From positions 737,316-801,315 of the forward strand of contig NZ_DS996359.1 of assembly GCF_000156375.1 (NCBI RefSeq): a stretch of 64,000 nt of DNA, read 5' to 3'. The translations under genes were made by a program, and so were the position numbers. Shown one piece after another: positions 9,568-18,947 of the stretch. Each line of letters opens with the position of its first letter. Position 1 is the stretch's first letter. The DNA comes from Desulfovibrio piger ATCC 29098. Its GTDB lineage: Bacteria; Desulfobacterota; Desulfovibrionia; Desulfovibrionales; Desulfovibrionaceae. The notes under the pieces are model-generated. The model searched no databases. It was not told the DNA's origin and saw only the letters and a program-made list of their open reading frames with translations.

Positions 9568-10299
9568 TTATTTTTTCAGGGCGCGGCCGGGCTGCCACAG
9601 GGCGGCCGCAGCGCAACGGGCATTGTGGGCATTGTCGGCCGCGGCCTGGGCAGCGGCCTGGAATTTCTGATGGCATTGGTCATAGGGCGGGTGGCCGAAG
9701 AAGGCCGAGCCCGAGACCAGCACGTCGGCACCGTCGGCCACCAGCTGCGCGGTGTTCTCGGGGCAGGCGCCGCCGTCCACCTGGATGAGCACGTCCCCGG
9801 CACCGGCGGCGTTGAGCATGGCGCGGGTGGCGCGGATCTTGTCGAAGCTCTGGGGGATGAACTTCTGGCCGGAGAAGCCGGGGTTCACGCTCATGACCAG
9901 CACCATGTCCAGATCGGGGGCCAGCCAGCGCAGGGAGGCGATGTCCGTACCGGGGTTGAAGGCCAGACCGGCCTTCATGCCCAGGCGGCGGATCTCGCTG
10001 AGGGTGCGCTGGGGGTGACGGTCGGCCTCGGCGTGGATGACCAGCATGTCGGCCCCGGCATCACGGAAGGATTCCAGATAGCGGGCGGGCTCCTCGATCA
10101 TGAGGTGCACGTCGAAGAAAAGTTTGCTGCTGCGTTTGCGCAGGCTTTTGATGACGGGCTGGCCAAAGGTGATGTTGGGCACGAAGGCCCCATCCATGAT
10201 GTCCAGGTGCAGCCAGGAGATGCCCGCGGCCTCAAGGGCGGCGAGCTCGTCGGCCAGACGGGAGAAATCGGCGGAGAGCAGGGAAGGAGAAAGGATCAT
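9568..10299 (-). CDS. rpe: Ribulose-phosphate 3-epimerase
   Basis: 243 residues from the ATG at 10299. It interconverts ribulose 5-phosphate and xylulose 5-phosphate. The TIM-barrel signatures are present: [11 protein letters not shown] at the N-terminus, [16 protein letters not shown] near residue 34, [26 protein letters not shown] and [10 protein letters not shown]. The metal-binding His and Asp residues of these motifs are all retained. An upstream in-frame extension to 10374 overlaps the MerR gene's end and lacks family sequence. tkt follows after 19 bp. Confidence 0.95.
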   Translation of the reverse strand: MILSPSLLSADFSRLADELAALEAAGISWLHLDIMDGAFVPNITFGQPVIKSLRKRSSKLFFDVHLMIEEPARYLESFRDAGADMLVIHAEADRHPQRTLSEIRRLGMKAGLAFNPGTDIASLRWLAPDLDMVLVMSVNPGFSGQKFIPQSFDKIRATRAMLNAAGAGDVLIQVDGGACPENTAQLVADGADVLVSGSAFFGHPPYDQCHQKFQAAAQAAADNAHNARCAAAALWQPGRALKK

Positions 10300-10370
10300 G
10301 CGGCATCCTGTGTAGGCTGCCTGTCGTGCAGGACCGCCGCGGCGTACTGCCGGAGCGGCAGGACAGGGGA

Positions 10371-10712
10371 TCACCGGCCGGCCAGAACGCGGCGCAGCTC
10401 GGTCAGCTCGTTTTTCAGCTTCAGCATCAGGGCCGGATCGCGCTTGCTGGCGGCGCGTTCCGGCAGGACCTCGTCCAGGGTGGCGCTGCCGTCCAGGATG
10501 CGGCGCGCGCCTTCTATGGTCATGCCCTTCTGGTGCAGCAGCTGCTGGATGCGGCGCAGCAGGGCCATGTCCTCTTCGGTGTAGAAACGCTGGCCCGAAT
10601 CCGTACGCCGGGGAGCCAGCTGGGGGAACACCGTTTCCCAGAAACGCAGCACGGAAGTATTGAGGTTGAGCAGGGCGGCGGCTTGGCCGATCTTGTAGAG
10701 TTTTTCCGACAT
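10371..10712 (-). CDS. MerR-family transcriptional regulator (short form)
   Basis: 113 residues. The N-terminal winged helix-turn-helix is clear: KIGQAAALLNLNTSVLRFWE followed by the wing R-x-DSGQRFYTEEDM and LHQKGMTIEGARRIL. The remaining ~40 residues are a short coiled-coil-like tail (LMLKLKNELTELRRVL) with no effector-binding domain and no metal-binding cysteines. This is a common small MerR type. It sits between pheT and rpe, 71 bp before the rpe start, and might regulate the pentose phosphate genes or its own transcript. That role is inference from position only. Confidence 0.85.
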   Translation of the reverse strand: MSEKLYKIGQAAALLNLNTSVLRFWETVFPQLAPRRTDSGQRFYTEEDMALLRRIQQLLHQKGMTIEGARRILDGSATLDEVLPERAASKRDPALMLKLKNELTELRRVLAGR

Positions 10713-10868
10713 GCTCCCTCTCTTGCGGGTTTCACCGCGCGGGACGGGACCGCACGCAGTGCCACGGACCGCGGCCCCGCAAGGGGGCCGCAGCCCGTGG
10801 AAAACCGTATCAGCAGCACTTCCGTCACAGGGCAGGCAAGGCTTGCCCGGTACGGAAGGGACAGGCGG

Positions 10869-13271
10869 CTAGATGCGTACGCCCAGCGCCTGCACCAGGG
10901 ATTGTGCCACCTTTTCCCGCACTTTGTCCACTTCCGCATCCTTGAGGGTGCGCTCGGCATGACGGAAGGTCAGGCGGAAGGTGAGGTTGCGTTCGTCGCT
11001 GCCTTCGGGGCTGAAGCTGTCCACCAGCACGGCACCTTCCAGCAGGGGCTGCTTCTGGCCCATGATCTGATCCAGGATGGCGCCCACGGTCACGCCCACG
11101 GGCGCGGCCACGGTGATGTCGCGGCGCACCGGCGGGAAGACGGCCAGGCTCTGGAAGCGCACCTGGGCGGCATCATGCAGGCGGCGCAGCACGTCGAGGT
11201 TGAGCTCGGCCAGCCAGACGTCCTTGCGGGCGTGGAAGCTGTCGGCCATCTCGGGACGCACGCGGCCCATGACGCCCACCTCGGTGCCGTCCACGCTCAG
11301 GCGCACGCAGGGCAGCAGGTAGGGATGGCCCTCGGCCAGTTCGCACACGGGGGCGGACAGGTTGAGGAAGTGCAGCAGGTGCTCCACGATGCCCTTGAGG
11401 TCGCTGTAATCCATGTCGGCTTCCACATGCGGCCAGGCGCTGTCGTGGCGCTGGCCGTAGAGGAGCACGCCCAGCATGCCGGTCTCGCTGGCGCCGGTGG
11501 CGTGGGGATCGTCGCTGGGAGCGGCCGTGAAGGTGTTGGCCAGCTCGAACAGGCGCACGCCCGCGGCACCCTGGGCCAGGTTGTTGCGCAGGTCATGCAG
11601 CAGGCCGGGAGCCAGTACGGTGCGCAGGGCATCCTGTTCGGCGGAGAGCGGGTTCATGATGGAGATGCGGCCTTCGGCGGGCAGGCCCAGCAGGTCCAGA
11701 TCCTTGTGGCCCACGAAGCTGTAGTTGACGGCTTCGTTGAGGCCCAGACCGGCGCCCCAGTGGCGCAGGCGGGACCAGAACTGGAAGGTGGACATGGGTT
11801 CGCCGGCGTGGCCCAGATCCTGCAGGAAGGCGGGCAGCTCGGGGGCGATGGTGTCCAGACCGTGCACACGGCCCACTTCTTCGATGAGGTCGGCTTCGCG
11901 GGTCAGGTCGGGGCGCCAGCTGGGCTGGGTGACCTGCCAGCTGTCGTCGCTGGTCTTCTCGATGGCGCAGCCCATGCCGGAGAGCACCTTCTCGTCGAAG
12001 TCGCGGCTCAGTTCCACGCCCAGCAGGGCATTGGCGCGGGCGGGGCGGAACTCGATCTGCACGGGCACGAAGGGCTTGGGCTCGGCCAGGGTGTAACCGG
12101 GGCAGACCTTGCCGCCGGCGGCGGCCACCATCATGGCGCAGGCACGGTCCAGGGCCCAGATGGAGCGCTTGTGGTCGATGCCGCGCTCGAAGCGGTAGGA
12201 GGATTCGGACGACAGGCCCAGACGGCGCGAGGTCTTGCGGATGGTGCCGGGACGGAACACGGCGCTTTCCAGGAAGACGTTGGTGCTGGCATCGTCGATC
12301 TCGGTGGCCTGGCCACCCATGACACCGGCCAGGGCCACGGCGCGCTCGGCGTCGCGGATGCAGAGGTCACGGGGATCGAGGGTGCGCTCCTGACCGTCCA
12401 GGGTGACGATCTTTTCGCCCTGGGCGGCGGGGCTGACGATGATGCGGTTGCCGCGCAGCTTGTCCAGGTCGAAGGAATGCAGGGGCTGGCCGCATTCGAA
12501 GAGGATGTAGTTGGTCACGTCCACGATGTTGGAGATGGGACGCACGCCCACGGCATGCAGACGGTGACGGATGCGCATGGGCGAGGGAGCGATCTTGACG
12601 CCGGCGATGACGCGACCGGCGTAAAGGTTGCACAGCTCGGGATCGCTGACTTCCACGCTGGGCAGGTCGCGGGCCGGGCCGTCCTCGCACAGGGGCAGTT
12701 CGGGGATGGTCAGGGGCAGGTTGAAGGCCAGGGCGGTCTCGCGGGCCAGGCCCAGCACGGAGAGGCAGTCGGCGCGGTTGGGGGTGATGGAGATGTCCAG
12801 CACCTCGTGATCCAGCTCCAGGGTGTCCACCAGACGGGTGCCGGGCACGGCGCTGTCGGGCAGGACCATGATGCCGCTGTGGTCTTCGGTGAGGCCCAGC
12901 TCGCGTTCGGAGCAGATCATACCGAAGGAGGGAGCGCCGCGCAGCTTGGCCTTCTTGATGACCAGGCCGCCGGGCATGGTGGTGCCCACCAGGGCCACGG
13001 GGACTTTCTGGCCGGCGGCCACGTTGGGGGCGCCACAGACGATGTCCAGCAGTTCGCCCTGGCCGGCGTCCACCTTGCAGATGTGCAGGTGGTCGGATTC
13101 GGGATGGTCGACGCATTCCACCACATGGCCCACCACGATGGGGGCGATGGCGTCATAGGGGCGCACGATTTCTTCCAGTTCCAGGCCCAGCATGGTCAGC
13201 CGGTCGCCCAGCTCCTGTGCCGTGCCTTCATACGGGACGAATTCGCGCAGCCACGAAAGAGAAAGCAGCAT
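10869..13271 (-). CDS. pheT: Phenylalanine--tRNA ligase beta subunit
   Basis: 800 residues, normal length. It forms the alpha2beta2 PheRS with PheS. Domains seen in order: an N-terminal tRNA-binding OB fold (residues ~40-150, GHVVECVDHPESDHLHICKV), the B3/4 editing region, the B5 domain (~400-475), the catalytic-like core, and a C-terminal anticodon-binding domain starting near FPPVRRDITVAAP (~710). It is last in the thrS-infC-rpmI-rplT-pheS block and is separated from pheS by a small exported-protein gene. Confidence 0.97.
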   Translation of the reverse strand: MLLSLSWLREFVPYEGTAQELGDRLTMLGLELEEIVRPYDAIAPIVVGHVVECVDHPESDHLHICKVDAGQGELLDIVCGAPNVAAGQKVPVALVGTTMPGGLVIKKAKLRGAPSFGMICSERELGLTEDHSGIMVLPDSAVPGTRLVDTLELDHEVLDISITPNRADCLSVLGLARETALAFNLPLTIPELPLCEDGPARDLPSVEVSDPELCNLYAGRVIAGVKIAPSPMRIRHRLHAVGVRPISNIVDVTNYILFECGQPLHSFDLDKLRGNRIIVSPAAQGEKIVTLDGQERTLDPRDLCIRDAERAVALAGVMGGQATEIDDASTNVFLESAVFRPGTIRKTSRRLGLSSESSYRFERGIDHKRSIWALDRACAMMVAAAGGKVCPGYTLAEPKPFVPVQIEFRPARANALLGVELSRDFDEKVLSGMGCAIEKTSDDSWQVTQPSWRPDLTREADLIEEVGRVHGLDTIAPELPAFLQDLGHAGEPMSTFQFWSRLRHWGAGLGLNEAVNYSFVGHKDLDLLGLPAEGRISIMNPLSAEQDALRTVLAPGLLHDLRNNLAQGAAGVRLFELANTFTAAPSDDPHATGASETGMLGVLLYGQRHDSAWPHVEADMDYSDLKGIVEHLLHFLNLSAPVCELAEGHPYLLPCVRLSVDGTEVGVMGRVRPEMADSFHARKDVWLAELNLDVLRRLHDAAQVRFQSLAVFPPVRRDITVAAPVGVTVGAILDQIMGQKQPLLEGAVLVDSFSPEGSDERNLTFRLTFRHAERTLKDAEVDKVREKVAQSLVQALGVRI

Positions 13272-13312
13272 ATGTCATCTCACTGGCCCCGCAGGGCCGG
13301 TTAGCAGTTGAT

Positions 13313-13696
13313 TCAGTTGAAGTCCCAAGCCGGTTTGCCCGGCGTGTCGGCGTCGGGATCCGGCAGGGGGCGGCTCTGTTTGCGTCCGTACGTGCCGTAG
13401 GCGCCGCCGCGGGGGCGCTTGCGGGGTTTCACTTCCTCGGGGCCGTAGTCCTTGAGCGGGCGGCCGTAGGCATCGGTATAGCCCATGCCGCGCTCGGTGG
13501 TGTTGCCGGCGTTGCCCATGGCGGGCAGGCCTTCGATGGGCTTGGGCCCGCCGGGCGGCTCAAGGCCGCTGTGGCGGGGGCTCAGGGCCGAGGCGGCCCA
13601 GGCATCACCGGCATCCAGCGAGGTACTGCCGGCGGCGCAGAGCAGGGCCAGCAGCACGGGGACACAGGCACGGCGGAGACGGACGGACAGAGGCAC
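13313..13696 (-). CDS. Small predicted exported protein between pheS and pheT
   Basis: 127 residues if started at the GTG at 13696, which has an AGGGTGGG ribosome-binding site immediately upstream, inside the end of pheS. The N-terminus is a clear Sec signal peptide: basic RLRRACV, then a hydrophobic VPVLLALLCAAG core, and a likely cleavage site after GDAWA-A. The mature part is Pro/Gly/Arg-rich and low in hydrophobics (KPRKRPRGGAYGTYGRKQSR), probably disordered. I recognise no domain. Overlap with pheS and 41 bp to pheT mean it is translated within the PheRS operon, although an exported product has no obvious link to aminoacylation. Confidence 0.7.
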   Translation of the reverse strand: MPLSVRLRRACVPVLLALLCAAGSTSLDAGDAWAASALSPRHSGLEPPGGPKPIEGLPAMGNAGNTTERGMGYTDAYGRPLKDYGPEEVKPRKRPRGGAYGTYGRKQSRPLPDPDADTPGKPAWDFN

Positions 13697-13706
13697 GGGA
13701 CCCACC

Positions 13707-14750
13707 CTAGGCGTGCAGGCCGAACTGGCCGAGGAAGCGCACGTCGTTCTCGAAGAACATGCGCAGGTCGCCGATGCCGTACTTGAGCATGGCCACACGT
13801 TCCACGCCCAGGCCGAAGGCGAAGCCGCTCACATCGGCGGGGTAGCCCACGGAGGCGAACACGGCGGGGTCCACCATGCCGCAGCCCAGGATCTCCACCC
13901 AGCCGGTGGTCTTGCACACGCGGCAGGGCTCGCCGTTGATGTGGCCCTTGCCGCCGCACATGCAGCAGCTGATGTCCACTTCGGCGGAGGGTTCCGTGAA
14001 GGGGAAGAAGCTGGGGCGGAAGCGCACTTCGGTGTGGCCGCCGAACACGGAGCGCACGAAGGCGGTGAGGGTGCCGCGCAGATGGGCCATGCTGATGTTC
14101 TGGCCCACCACCAGGCCTTCCACCTGATGGAACATGGGGGTGTGGGTCAGGTCGGAGTCGCGGCGGTAGACCTTGCCGGGGGCCACGATGGCCAGGGGAG
14201 GCTTGCGGCCCAGCATGGTGCGCACCTGCACGGGAGAGGTGTGGGTGCGCATGAGCACGCGCTCGGTGATGTAGAGGGTGTCCTGCATGTCGCGGGCGGG
14301 ATGCTCCGGCGGCATGTTGAGGGACTCGAAATTGTAGAAGTCGTTTTCCACTTCCGGGCCGGAAGCGATGTCGAAGCCCAGCTTGTTGAAGATGCCGCAG
14401 ATCTCTTCCATCACCAGGGTGGTGGGGTGCAGCGAACCGCGCCAGGGGGCGCGACCGGGCAGGGAGGGGTCGAAGCGCTTGAGGGCCTCGGCTTCGCGGG
14501 CCGCTTCCAGGGCGGTCTTGCGGGCGTCGAACAGGGCGGTGAGGCGCTCCTTGACGCTGTTGGCCTTCTGACCCACGGCGGGGCGTTCCGCGGGGGGCAG
14601 CTTGGCCATGGAGCTCATGGCCTGGGCCAGTTTGCCCTTGCGGCCCAGAAAGTCCACCCGCAGTTCTTCCAGTTCATCCAACGAAGAAGCCCGGTCAAGA
14701 CCTGCTTCGAGGTCTGTAACCAGGCTTTCCAGTACAGTCATCAAATCCAT
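13707..14750 (-). CDS. pheS: Phenylalanine--tRNA ligase alpha subunit
   Basis: 347 residues from ATG 14750 (ATG 14741 is also possible). The catalytic subunit of PheRS. An N-terminal coiled coil (~1-80) precedes the class II core with [12 protein letters not shown] (motif-1 region), [17 protein letters not shown] (motif 2) and [14 protein letters not shown] (motif 3). Between motifs 2 and 3 there is a cysteine cluster (CCMCGGKG, then CRVC, residues ~265-290) in place of the shorter loop of enteric PheS. It looks like a zinc knuckle and occurs in other non-enteric PheS. It lies downstream of a hairpin with a U-tract in the rplT-pheS gap. Confidence 0.96.
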   Translation of the reverse strand: MDLMTVLESLVTDLEAGLDRASSLDELEELRVDFLGRKGKLAQAMSSMAKLPPAERPAVGQKANSVKERLTALFDARKTALEAAREAEALKRFDPSLPGRAPWRGSLHPTTLVMEEICGIFNKLGFDIASGPEVENDFYNFESLNMPPEHPARDMQDTLYITERVLMRTHTSPVQVRTMLGRKPPLAIVAPGKVYRRDSDLTHTPMFHQVEGLVVGQNISMAHLRGTLTAFVRSVFGGHTEVRFRPSFFPFTEPSAEVDISCCMCGGKGHINGEPCRVCKTTGWVEILGCGMVDPAVFASVGYPADVSGFAFGLGVERVAMLKYGIGDLRMFFENDVRFLGQFGLHA

Positions 14751-14928
14751 GCGAATTCCCGGAGCCGCCGCAGGCGGCGTTACGGTCAAAGGGACGGCCC
14801 TGACGGCCGCACACAACAGCGGCGGAGGGACACCATGTCCCGCCGCCACACGACAACAGGGCGCATGCCGCCGGGGCCGCATGCCGCGGCATCCGGGGCG
14901 CGCCCGATCTTACCGGAATCTCCGGCGG

Positions 14929-14991
14929 AAAAAAAGAGCGCGGCATATCCCGCACGAGGAAAAACCTCACGCCAAGACATGCCGCGCACTC
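14929..14991 (-). terminator. Hairpin with U-tract between rplT and pheS (terminator or attenuator)
   Basis: On the minus strand, a stem formed by 14979-14991 and 14936-14946 (shared core GCGGCAT/ATGCCGC) encloses a smaller hairpin (GTGAGG/CCTCGTG-like) and is followed by seven Ts (14935-14929). It starts about 20 bp past the rplT stop and about 180 bp before pheS. It could end the ribosomal-protein transcript or attenuate pheST. Phe codons occur in the stem and tract, but no closed leader peptide is evident. Confidence 0.6.
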
Positions 14992-15012
14992 AAAAAAGCT
15001 GTGGCGTGCCGA

Positions 15013-15363
15013 CTACAGGGCAGCCTTGGCCATTTCCACCACCTTGGCGAAGTCGTCCTTGTGGTAGACGGCGAGGTCGGCCAGAACCTTGCGGTTCAGG
15101 GCGATGCCGGCCTTGTTCAGGCCGTGCATGAGGCGGCTGTAGGACAGGCCGTTCAGGCGCGCGCCGGCGTTGATACGCAGGATCCACAGGGTGCGGAAGT
15201 CGCGTTTGCGGTGCTTGCGGCCGATGAAGGAATACTGGAGCGAACGCTCCACAGCCTCACGGGCGGTACGATACAGACGGCTGCGGCCACCACGGAAACC
15301 CTTGGCCGCGCTCAGGTACTTTTTGTGCCGACGATGAGCGGCGAGACCTCTCTTCACACGCAT
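15013..15363 (-). CDS. rplT: 50S ribosomal protein L20
   Basis: 116 residues, usual length. [20 protein letters not shown] at the N-terminus and the conserved [13 protein letters not shown] helix (here [17 protein letters not shown]) identify L20, which binds 23S rRNA early in assembly. The start at 15363 has a GGAGGGTA ribosome-binding site just upstream. In E. coli L20 represses its own operon. Here 273 bp separate it from rpmI, which leaves room for such control, but I could not identify a specific mimic site. Confidence 0.97.
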   Translation of the reverse strand: MRVKRGLAAHRRHKKYLSAAKGFRGGRSRLYRTAREAVERSLQYSFIGRKHRKRDFRTLWILRINAGARLNGLSYSRLMHGLNKAGIALNRKVLADLAVYHKDDFAKVVEMAKAAL

Positions 15364-15636
15364 GGGGGGTACCCTCCTTTCGCCCGGCCAAGGCGGAGGT
15401 TTTGTGCCTGCCGGGGAAAAAAATTGATCCCAGATGGGGCGCAAATTGCTTGAAAAGAACGGCTTTGCGCTGGCCGTCGCCCCTGTGGGGCGCTGCGCCT
15501 CGCGGCGGTGCTGCGGCGGTCATGCCGCCTCCCGCATGCGGGCGCGCAATCCAGACGGATCAGAATTCACGCCGTCACGCTCTCGCGTTCCGGCACGGAC
15601 GCTCCGCGCACGGAGCTTCCGCAAGGCTCGGGATGA

Positions 15637-15834
15637 CTAGCCGTTGGGCAGCATCCGGCGCACGGCCTTCTCGTTGGTGCGGTCAACGATGGCGGCCTGG
15701 CCCAGGCGCATCTTGCGGCCGGGAGCCTTCTTGGTGAGGATGTGGCGCAGATTCTGACGACGACGCTTGAACTTGCCGCTGCCGGTGAGCTCGAAACGCT
15801 TGGCCGCGGAACGCCGGGTTTTGATCTTGGGCAT
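15637..15834 (-). CDS. rpmI: 50S ribosomal protein L35
   Basis: 65 residues, usual length. [20 protein letters not shown] at the start and a basic [17 protein letters not shown] segment identify L35. An AAGGAG ribosome-binding site precedes the ATG. It stands between infC (160 bp upstream) and rplT (273 bp downstream), the usual gene order. Confidence 0.97.
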   Translation of the reverse strand: MPKIKTRRSAAKRFELTGSGKFKRRRQNLRHILTKKAPGRKMRLGQAAIVDRTNEKAVRRMLPNG

Positions 15835-15994
15835 GATATACTCCTTAGCGAATAACCTGCCCGTACACTACGGGCAGGAACGGCATATTGCCTGAAAAAG
15901 CCGTGCGGCGCAAGTGCAAAAATGCAGGGGCGCGCAGGCAGTCCTGACGGCACAGGCCACCTGTGACGTCAGGAAAAAAGGCTCTGGCGAAGGA

Positions 15995-16525
<531 letters not shown>

Positions 16526-16526
16526 G

Positions 16527-18473
16527 TTAGGAGAAGCTATAGCGCATCCCTCCATTCTTGAAAGGCTCTTCGCTGTCCGTGCGGATCAGGGCAGCCACTT
16601 CCGCCACGGACTTGAGCCCCAGGTTGTCCCCATTGCGCAGACGCACATTGACGCCGCCCGCCTGCGCTTCCTTTTCTCCAACCACCAGAATATACGGCAC
16701 CTTGGCCAGCTGCGCCTCGCGCACCTTGAAGCCCAGCTTCTCGTTGCGCGTATCGGCCGTCACGCGGATCCCCAGAGCTTTCAGCTCCTCGCAGGCCTTG
16801 AGCGCGGCTTCGTTGTGGGCATCGGTGACCGTCAGGATCCGGGCCTGTTCGGGCGCCAGCCAGGTGGGCATGGCACCGGCGTACTGTTCGATGAGCACAC
16901 CGATGAAGCGCTCCAGCGAGCCCATGATGGCCCGGTGCACCATGACAGGACGATGGCGTTCGCCGTCCTGGCCCACATAGGTCAGGTCGAAACGTTCGGG
17001 CAGGGTGAAGTCCACCTGGATGGTGGAGCACTGCCATTCGCGACCGATGCAGTCCAGCAGGCGCACGTCGATCTTGGGACCGTAGAAGGCGCCGTCGCCC
17101 TCGTTGATCTCGTAGGGCATGTCGGCCTTCTTCACGGCCTCGATCAGGGCATTGGTCGCCAGTTCCCAGGCTTCGTCGGTACCGATGCTGTCCTTGGGAC
17201 GGGTGGAGATGCCCACCTTGTAGTCGAAGCCGAACAGGTGCATCAGGTCGCGGATCAGGTGGATGACACCGAGGATCTCGCCTTCCAGCTGTTCGGGCGT
17301 GCACAGGATGTGGGCATCGTCCTGGGTGAACTGACGCACACGCAGCAGGCCGTGCAGGGTGCCGCTCTTTTCGTGGCGGTGCACCACGCCCAGCTCGAAG
17401 TAGCGCTGGGGCAGGTCACGGTAGCTGCGCAGATCGTTGCGGTAGATCAGCATGTGCGAGATGCAGTTCATGGGCTTGATGCCGTACTGATCGTCCTCGA
17501 TCTGGGTGAAATACATGTTCTGGCGGTAGTGGTCGTAGTGACCGGAACGCTGCCAGGTCTCCACGCGCAGCAGCTGCGGGCCCTGCACCAGGTCATAGTT
17601 GCGCTTGATGTGCTCGCGACGCCAGAAGTCTTCCAGGATGGTGCGCATCATCATGCCCTTGGGCAGCCAGAAGACCATGCCGGGGGCCACGTCTTCATGG
17701 AAGGTGAAGAAGCCCAGTTCACGGCCCAGCTTGCGATGGTCGCGGCGCTTGGCCTCTTCCAGCTGCTTCAGATAGGCGTTGAGGGCCTTCTCGTCGGCAA
17801 AGGCGGTGCCGTACAGACGGGAGAGCATGGGATTCTTTTCGTCGCCGCGCCAGTAGGCACCGGCAGCGGAAAGGATCTTGCTGGCCTTGGAGAAGCCGGT
17901 GTGCGGCACGTGGGGGCCGCGGCACAGGTCGGTGAAATCACCGCAGGTGTACAGGGAGACCGTGTCGCCCTCGATGCCTTCGATGATCTCCACCTTGAAG
18001 TTCTCGCCCATCTTGCTGAATTTTTCGATGGCATCGGCCTTGCTCATGGTGGTGCGCACGAAGGGCAGGCGTTCGTTGACGATGCGCTGCATCTCGGCTT
18101 CGATGGCCGGGAAGTCTTCGCTGGAGAAGGGCTTTTCCACGTCGAAGTCGTAGTAGAAGCCGTTTTCCACCGCAGGACCGATGGTCACCTTGGCCGAGGG
18201 ATAAAGCTTTTTCACCGCGGCGGCCATGACATGGGCCGTGGAATGGCGGATCATGCTCAGGCCTTCGGGAGAATCAGCGTACACGGGAGTGATGTCGGTA
18301 CACTGGGCGGGAACGGTGGCGGAAAGATCGCACAAAGTCTCCGTGCCCTCTGCGGTCACACGCGCAGCCACCACGGATTTGAATTTTTTGCCGCTCAGCG
18401 CTTTCTGCAGAACAGCGGCCACATCACCCTGTTCGGGGGCGTCCACCACCTGTCCTTCCACGCGGACATCCAT
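16527..18473 (-). CDS. thrS: Threonine--tRNA ligase
   Basis: 648 residues, usual length. Domains: an N-terminal TGS domain (~1-65), the second additional/editing domain with [16 protein letters not shown] (~80-95) and a [15 protein letters not shown] metal site, the class II core with [18 protein letters not shown] (zinc Cys near residue 338) and [12 protein letters not shown] (motif-2 region), and a C-terminal anticodon-binding domain from about 550. The start has an AAGGAG site nine bases upstream. A hairpin with a U-tract lies 40 bp before the start. Confidence 0.97.
   Translation of the reverse strand: MDVRVEGQVVDAPEQGDVAAVLQKALSGKKFKSVVAARVTAEGTETLCDLSATVPAQCTDITPVYADSPEGLSMIRHSTAHVMAAAVKKLYPSAKVTIGPAVENGFYYDFDVEKPFSSEDFPAIEAEMQRIVNERLPFVRTTMSKADAIEKFSKMGENFKVEIIEGIEGDTVSLYTCGDFTDLCRGPHVPHTGFSKASKILSAAGAYWRGDEKNPMLSRLYGTAFADEKALNAYLKQLEEAKRRDHRKLGRELGFFTFHEDVAPGMVFWLPKGMMMRTILEDFWRREHIKRNYDLVQGPQLLRVETWQRSGHYDHYRQNMYFTQIEDDQYGIKPMNCISHMLIYRNDLRSYRDLPQRYFELGVVHRHEKSGTLHGLLRVRQFTQDDAHILCTPEQLEGEILGVIHLIRDLMHLFGFDYKVGISTRPKDSIGTDEAWELATNALIEAVKKADMPYEINEGDGAFYGPKIDVRLLDCIGREWQCSTIQVDFTLPERFDLTYVGQDGERHRPVMVHRAIMGSLERFIGVLIEQYAGAMPTWLAPEQARILTVTDAHNEAALKACEELKALGIRVTADTRNEKLGFKVREAQLAKVPYILVVGEKEAQAGGVNVRLRNGDNLGLKSVAEVAALIRTDSEEPFKNGGMRYSFS
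16538..16553 (-). promoter_or_regulatory. Ribosome-binding site and candidate AUA start codon of infC
   Basis: Reading leftwards: GGAGGG at 16553-16548, spacer ATGCGCT, then ATA at 16540-16538 in frame with IF-3. The site lies inside the last codons of thrS, whose TAA is at 16529-16527. Spacing of seven bases is ideal for ATA, whereas it is 22 bases from the ATG at 16525. Confidence 0.55.
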
Positions 18474-18513
18474 GCTTATACTCCTTCAGGCGCCCTTGTC
18501 GGGCGTATGGTAC

Positions 18514-18549
18514 AAAAAAAGGAATGGGGAGGCTGAAAAACCTCCCCAT
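18514..18549 (-). terminator. Hairpin with U-tract between tRNA-Val and thrS
   Basis: A 9-bp perfect inverted repeat (18541-18549 with 18524-18532) and, after ATTCC on the minus strand, seven Ts (18520-18514). It can terminate the tRNA-Val transcript. Since it lies in the thrS leader it could also act as an attenuator. Two further small hairpins precede it, but I see no T-box consensus. Confidence 0.7.
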
Positions 18550-18632
18550 CTTCAAAAAACGTGCTGCTTTCGTGCAGCTATCTGGCGGGCACCGCCCCTG
18601 TCGCCACGGGCTCATGCCCTTATTATTTTATT

Positions 18633-18709
18633 TGGTAGGAACGAGCAGACTTGAACTGCTGACCCCTTCCGTGTCAAGGAAGTGCTCTAGCCACCTGAGC
18701 TACGCTCCT
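18633..18709 (-). tRNA. tRNA-Val (anticodon GAC)
   Basis: A 77-nt cloverleaf with encoded CCA. Acceptor AGGAGCG pairs with CGTTCCT, followed by discriminator A. The D stem is GCTC/GAGC. The anticodon stem CTTCC/GGAAG holds the loop TTGACAC, giving anticodon GAC (valine codons GUC/GUU). The variable loop has 5 nt, and the T arm is AGCAG TTCAAGT CTGCT. It lies upstream of thrS on the same strand. Confidence 0.95.
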
Positions 18710-18882
18710 ACTCCAAGAGGCGAAGTCTTATCTAGCGAAAACCACCCCCTGAGTCAACAACTTTTTTTAATTTTTTTTTCTTTTTTATTTTCAGAAGGTT
18801 GTAGGAGCATTTTTGCCCATCTTTTTGCCCGTTTTTTGCGGGAGTCGCCCAAAATGCGCAAAGGGGCCTGAACGTGAGGAAC

Positions 18883-18921
18883 AAAAAAAGCGCATTTTTT
18901 TCGAAAAAAAAGCGCTTTTTT
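18883..18921 (-). terminator. trmFO terminator (symmetrical, probably bidirectional)
   Basis: AAAAAAAGCGC (18883-18893) pairs with GCGCTTTTTTT (18912-18922 region), and the A/T-rich loop can pair internally. A and T runs flank both sides, so it can end transcription in either direction. It lies about 27 bp beyond the trmFO stop. The AT-rich stretch 18720-18880 beside it probably includes the tRNA-Val promoter. Confidence 0.75.
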
Positions 18922-18947
18922 CTCAGCGGATCAGAAAGACGGTCCCG

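Noticed and set aside
10326..13304. A 992-codon plus-strand frame antisense to pheT
   Set aside because: Same codon-shadow effect. PheT on the other strand has complete family motifs.
14695..14970. A 91-codon frame beginning M-R-F-F-L-V as a Phe leader peptide
   Set aside because: It runs on past the start of pheS instead of stopping after the Phe codons, so it does not look like an attenuator peptide. Only the hairpin is reported.
18474..18632. T-box riboswitch in the thrS leader
   Set aside because: Hairpins and a terminator are present, and a GGGGCGGTGCCC block faintly recalls the T-box, but the AGGGTGGNACCGCG consensus and a threonine specifier loop are not there.
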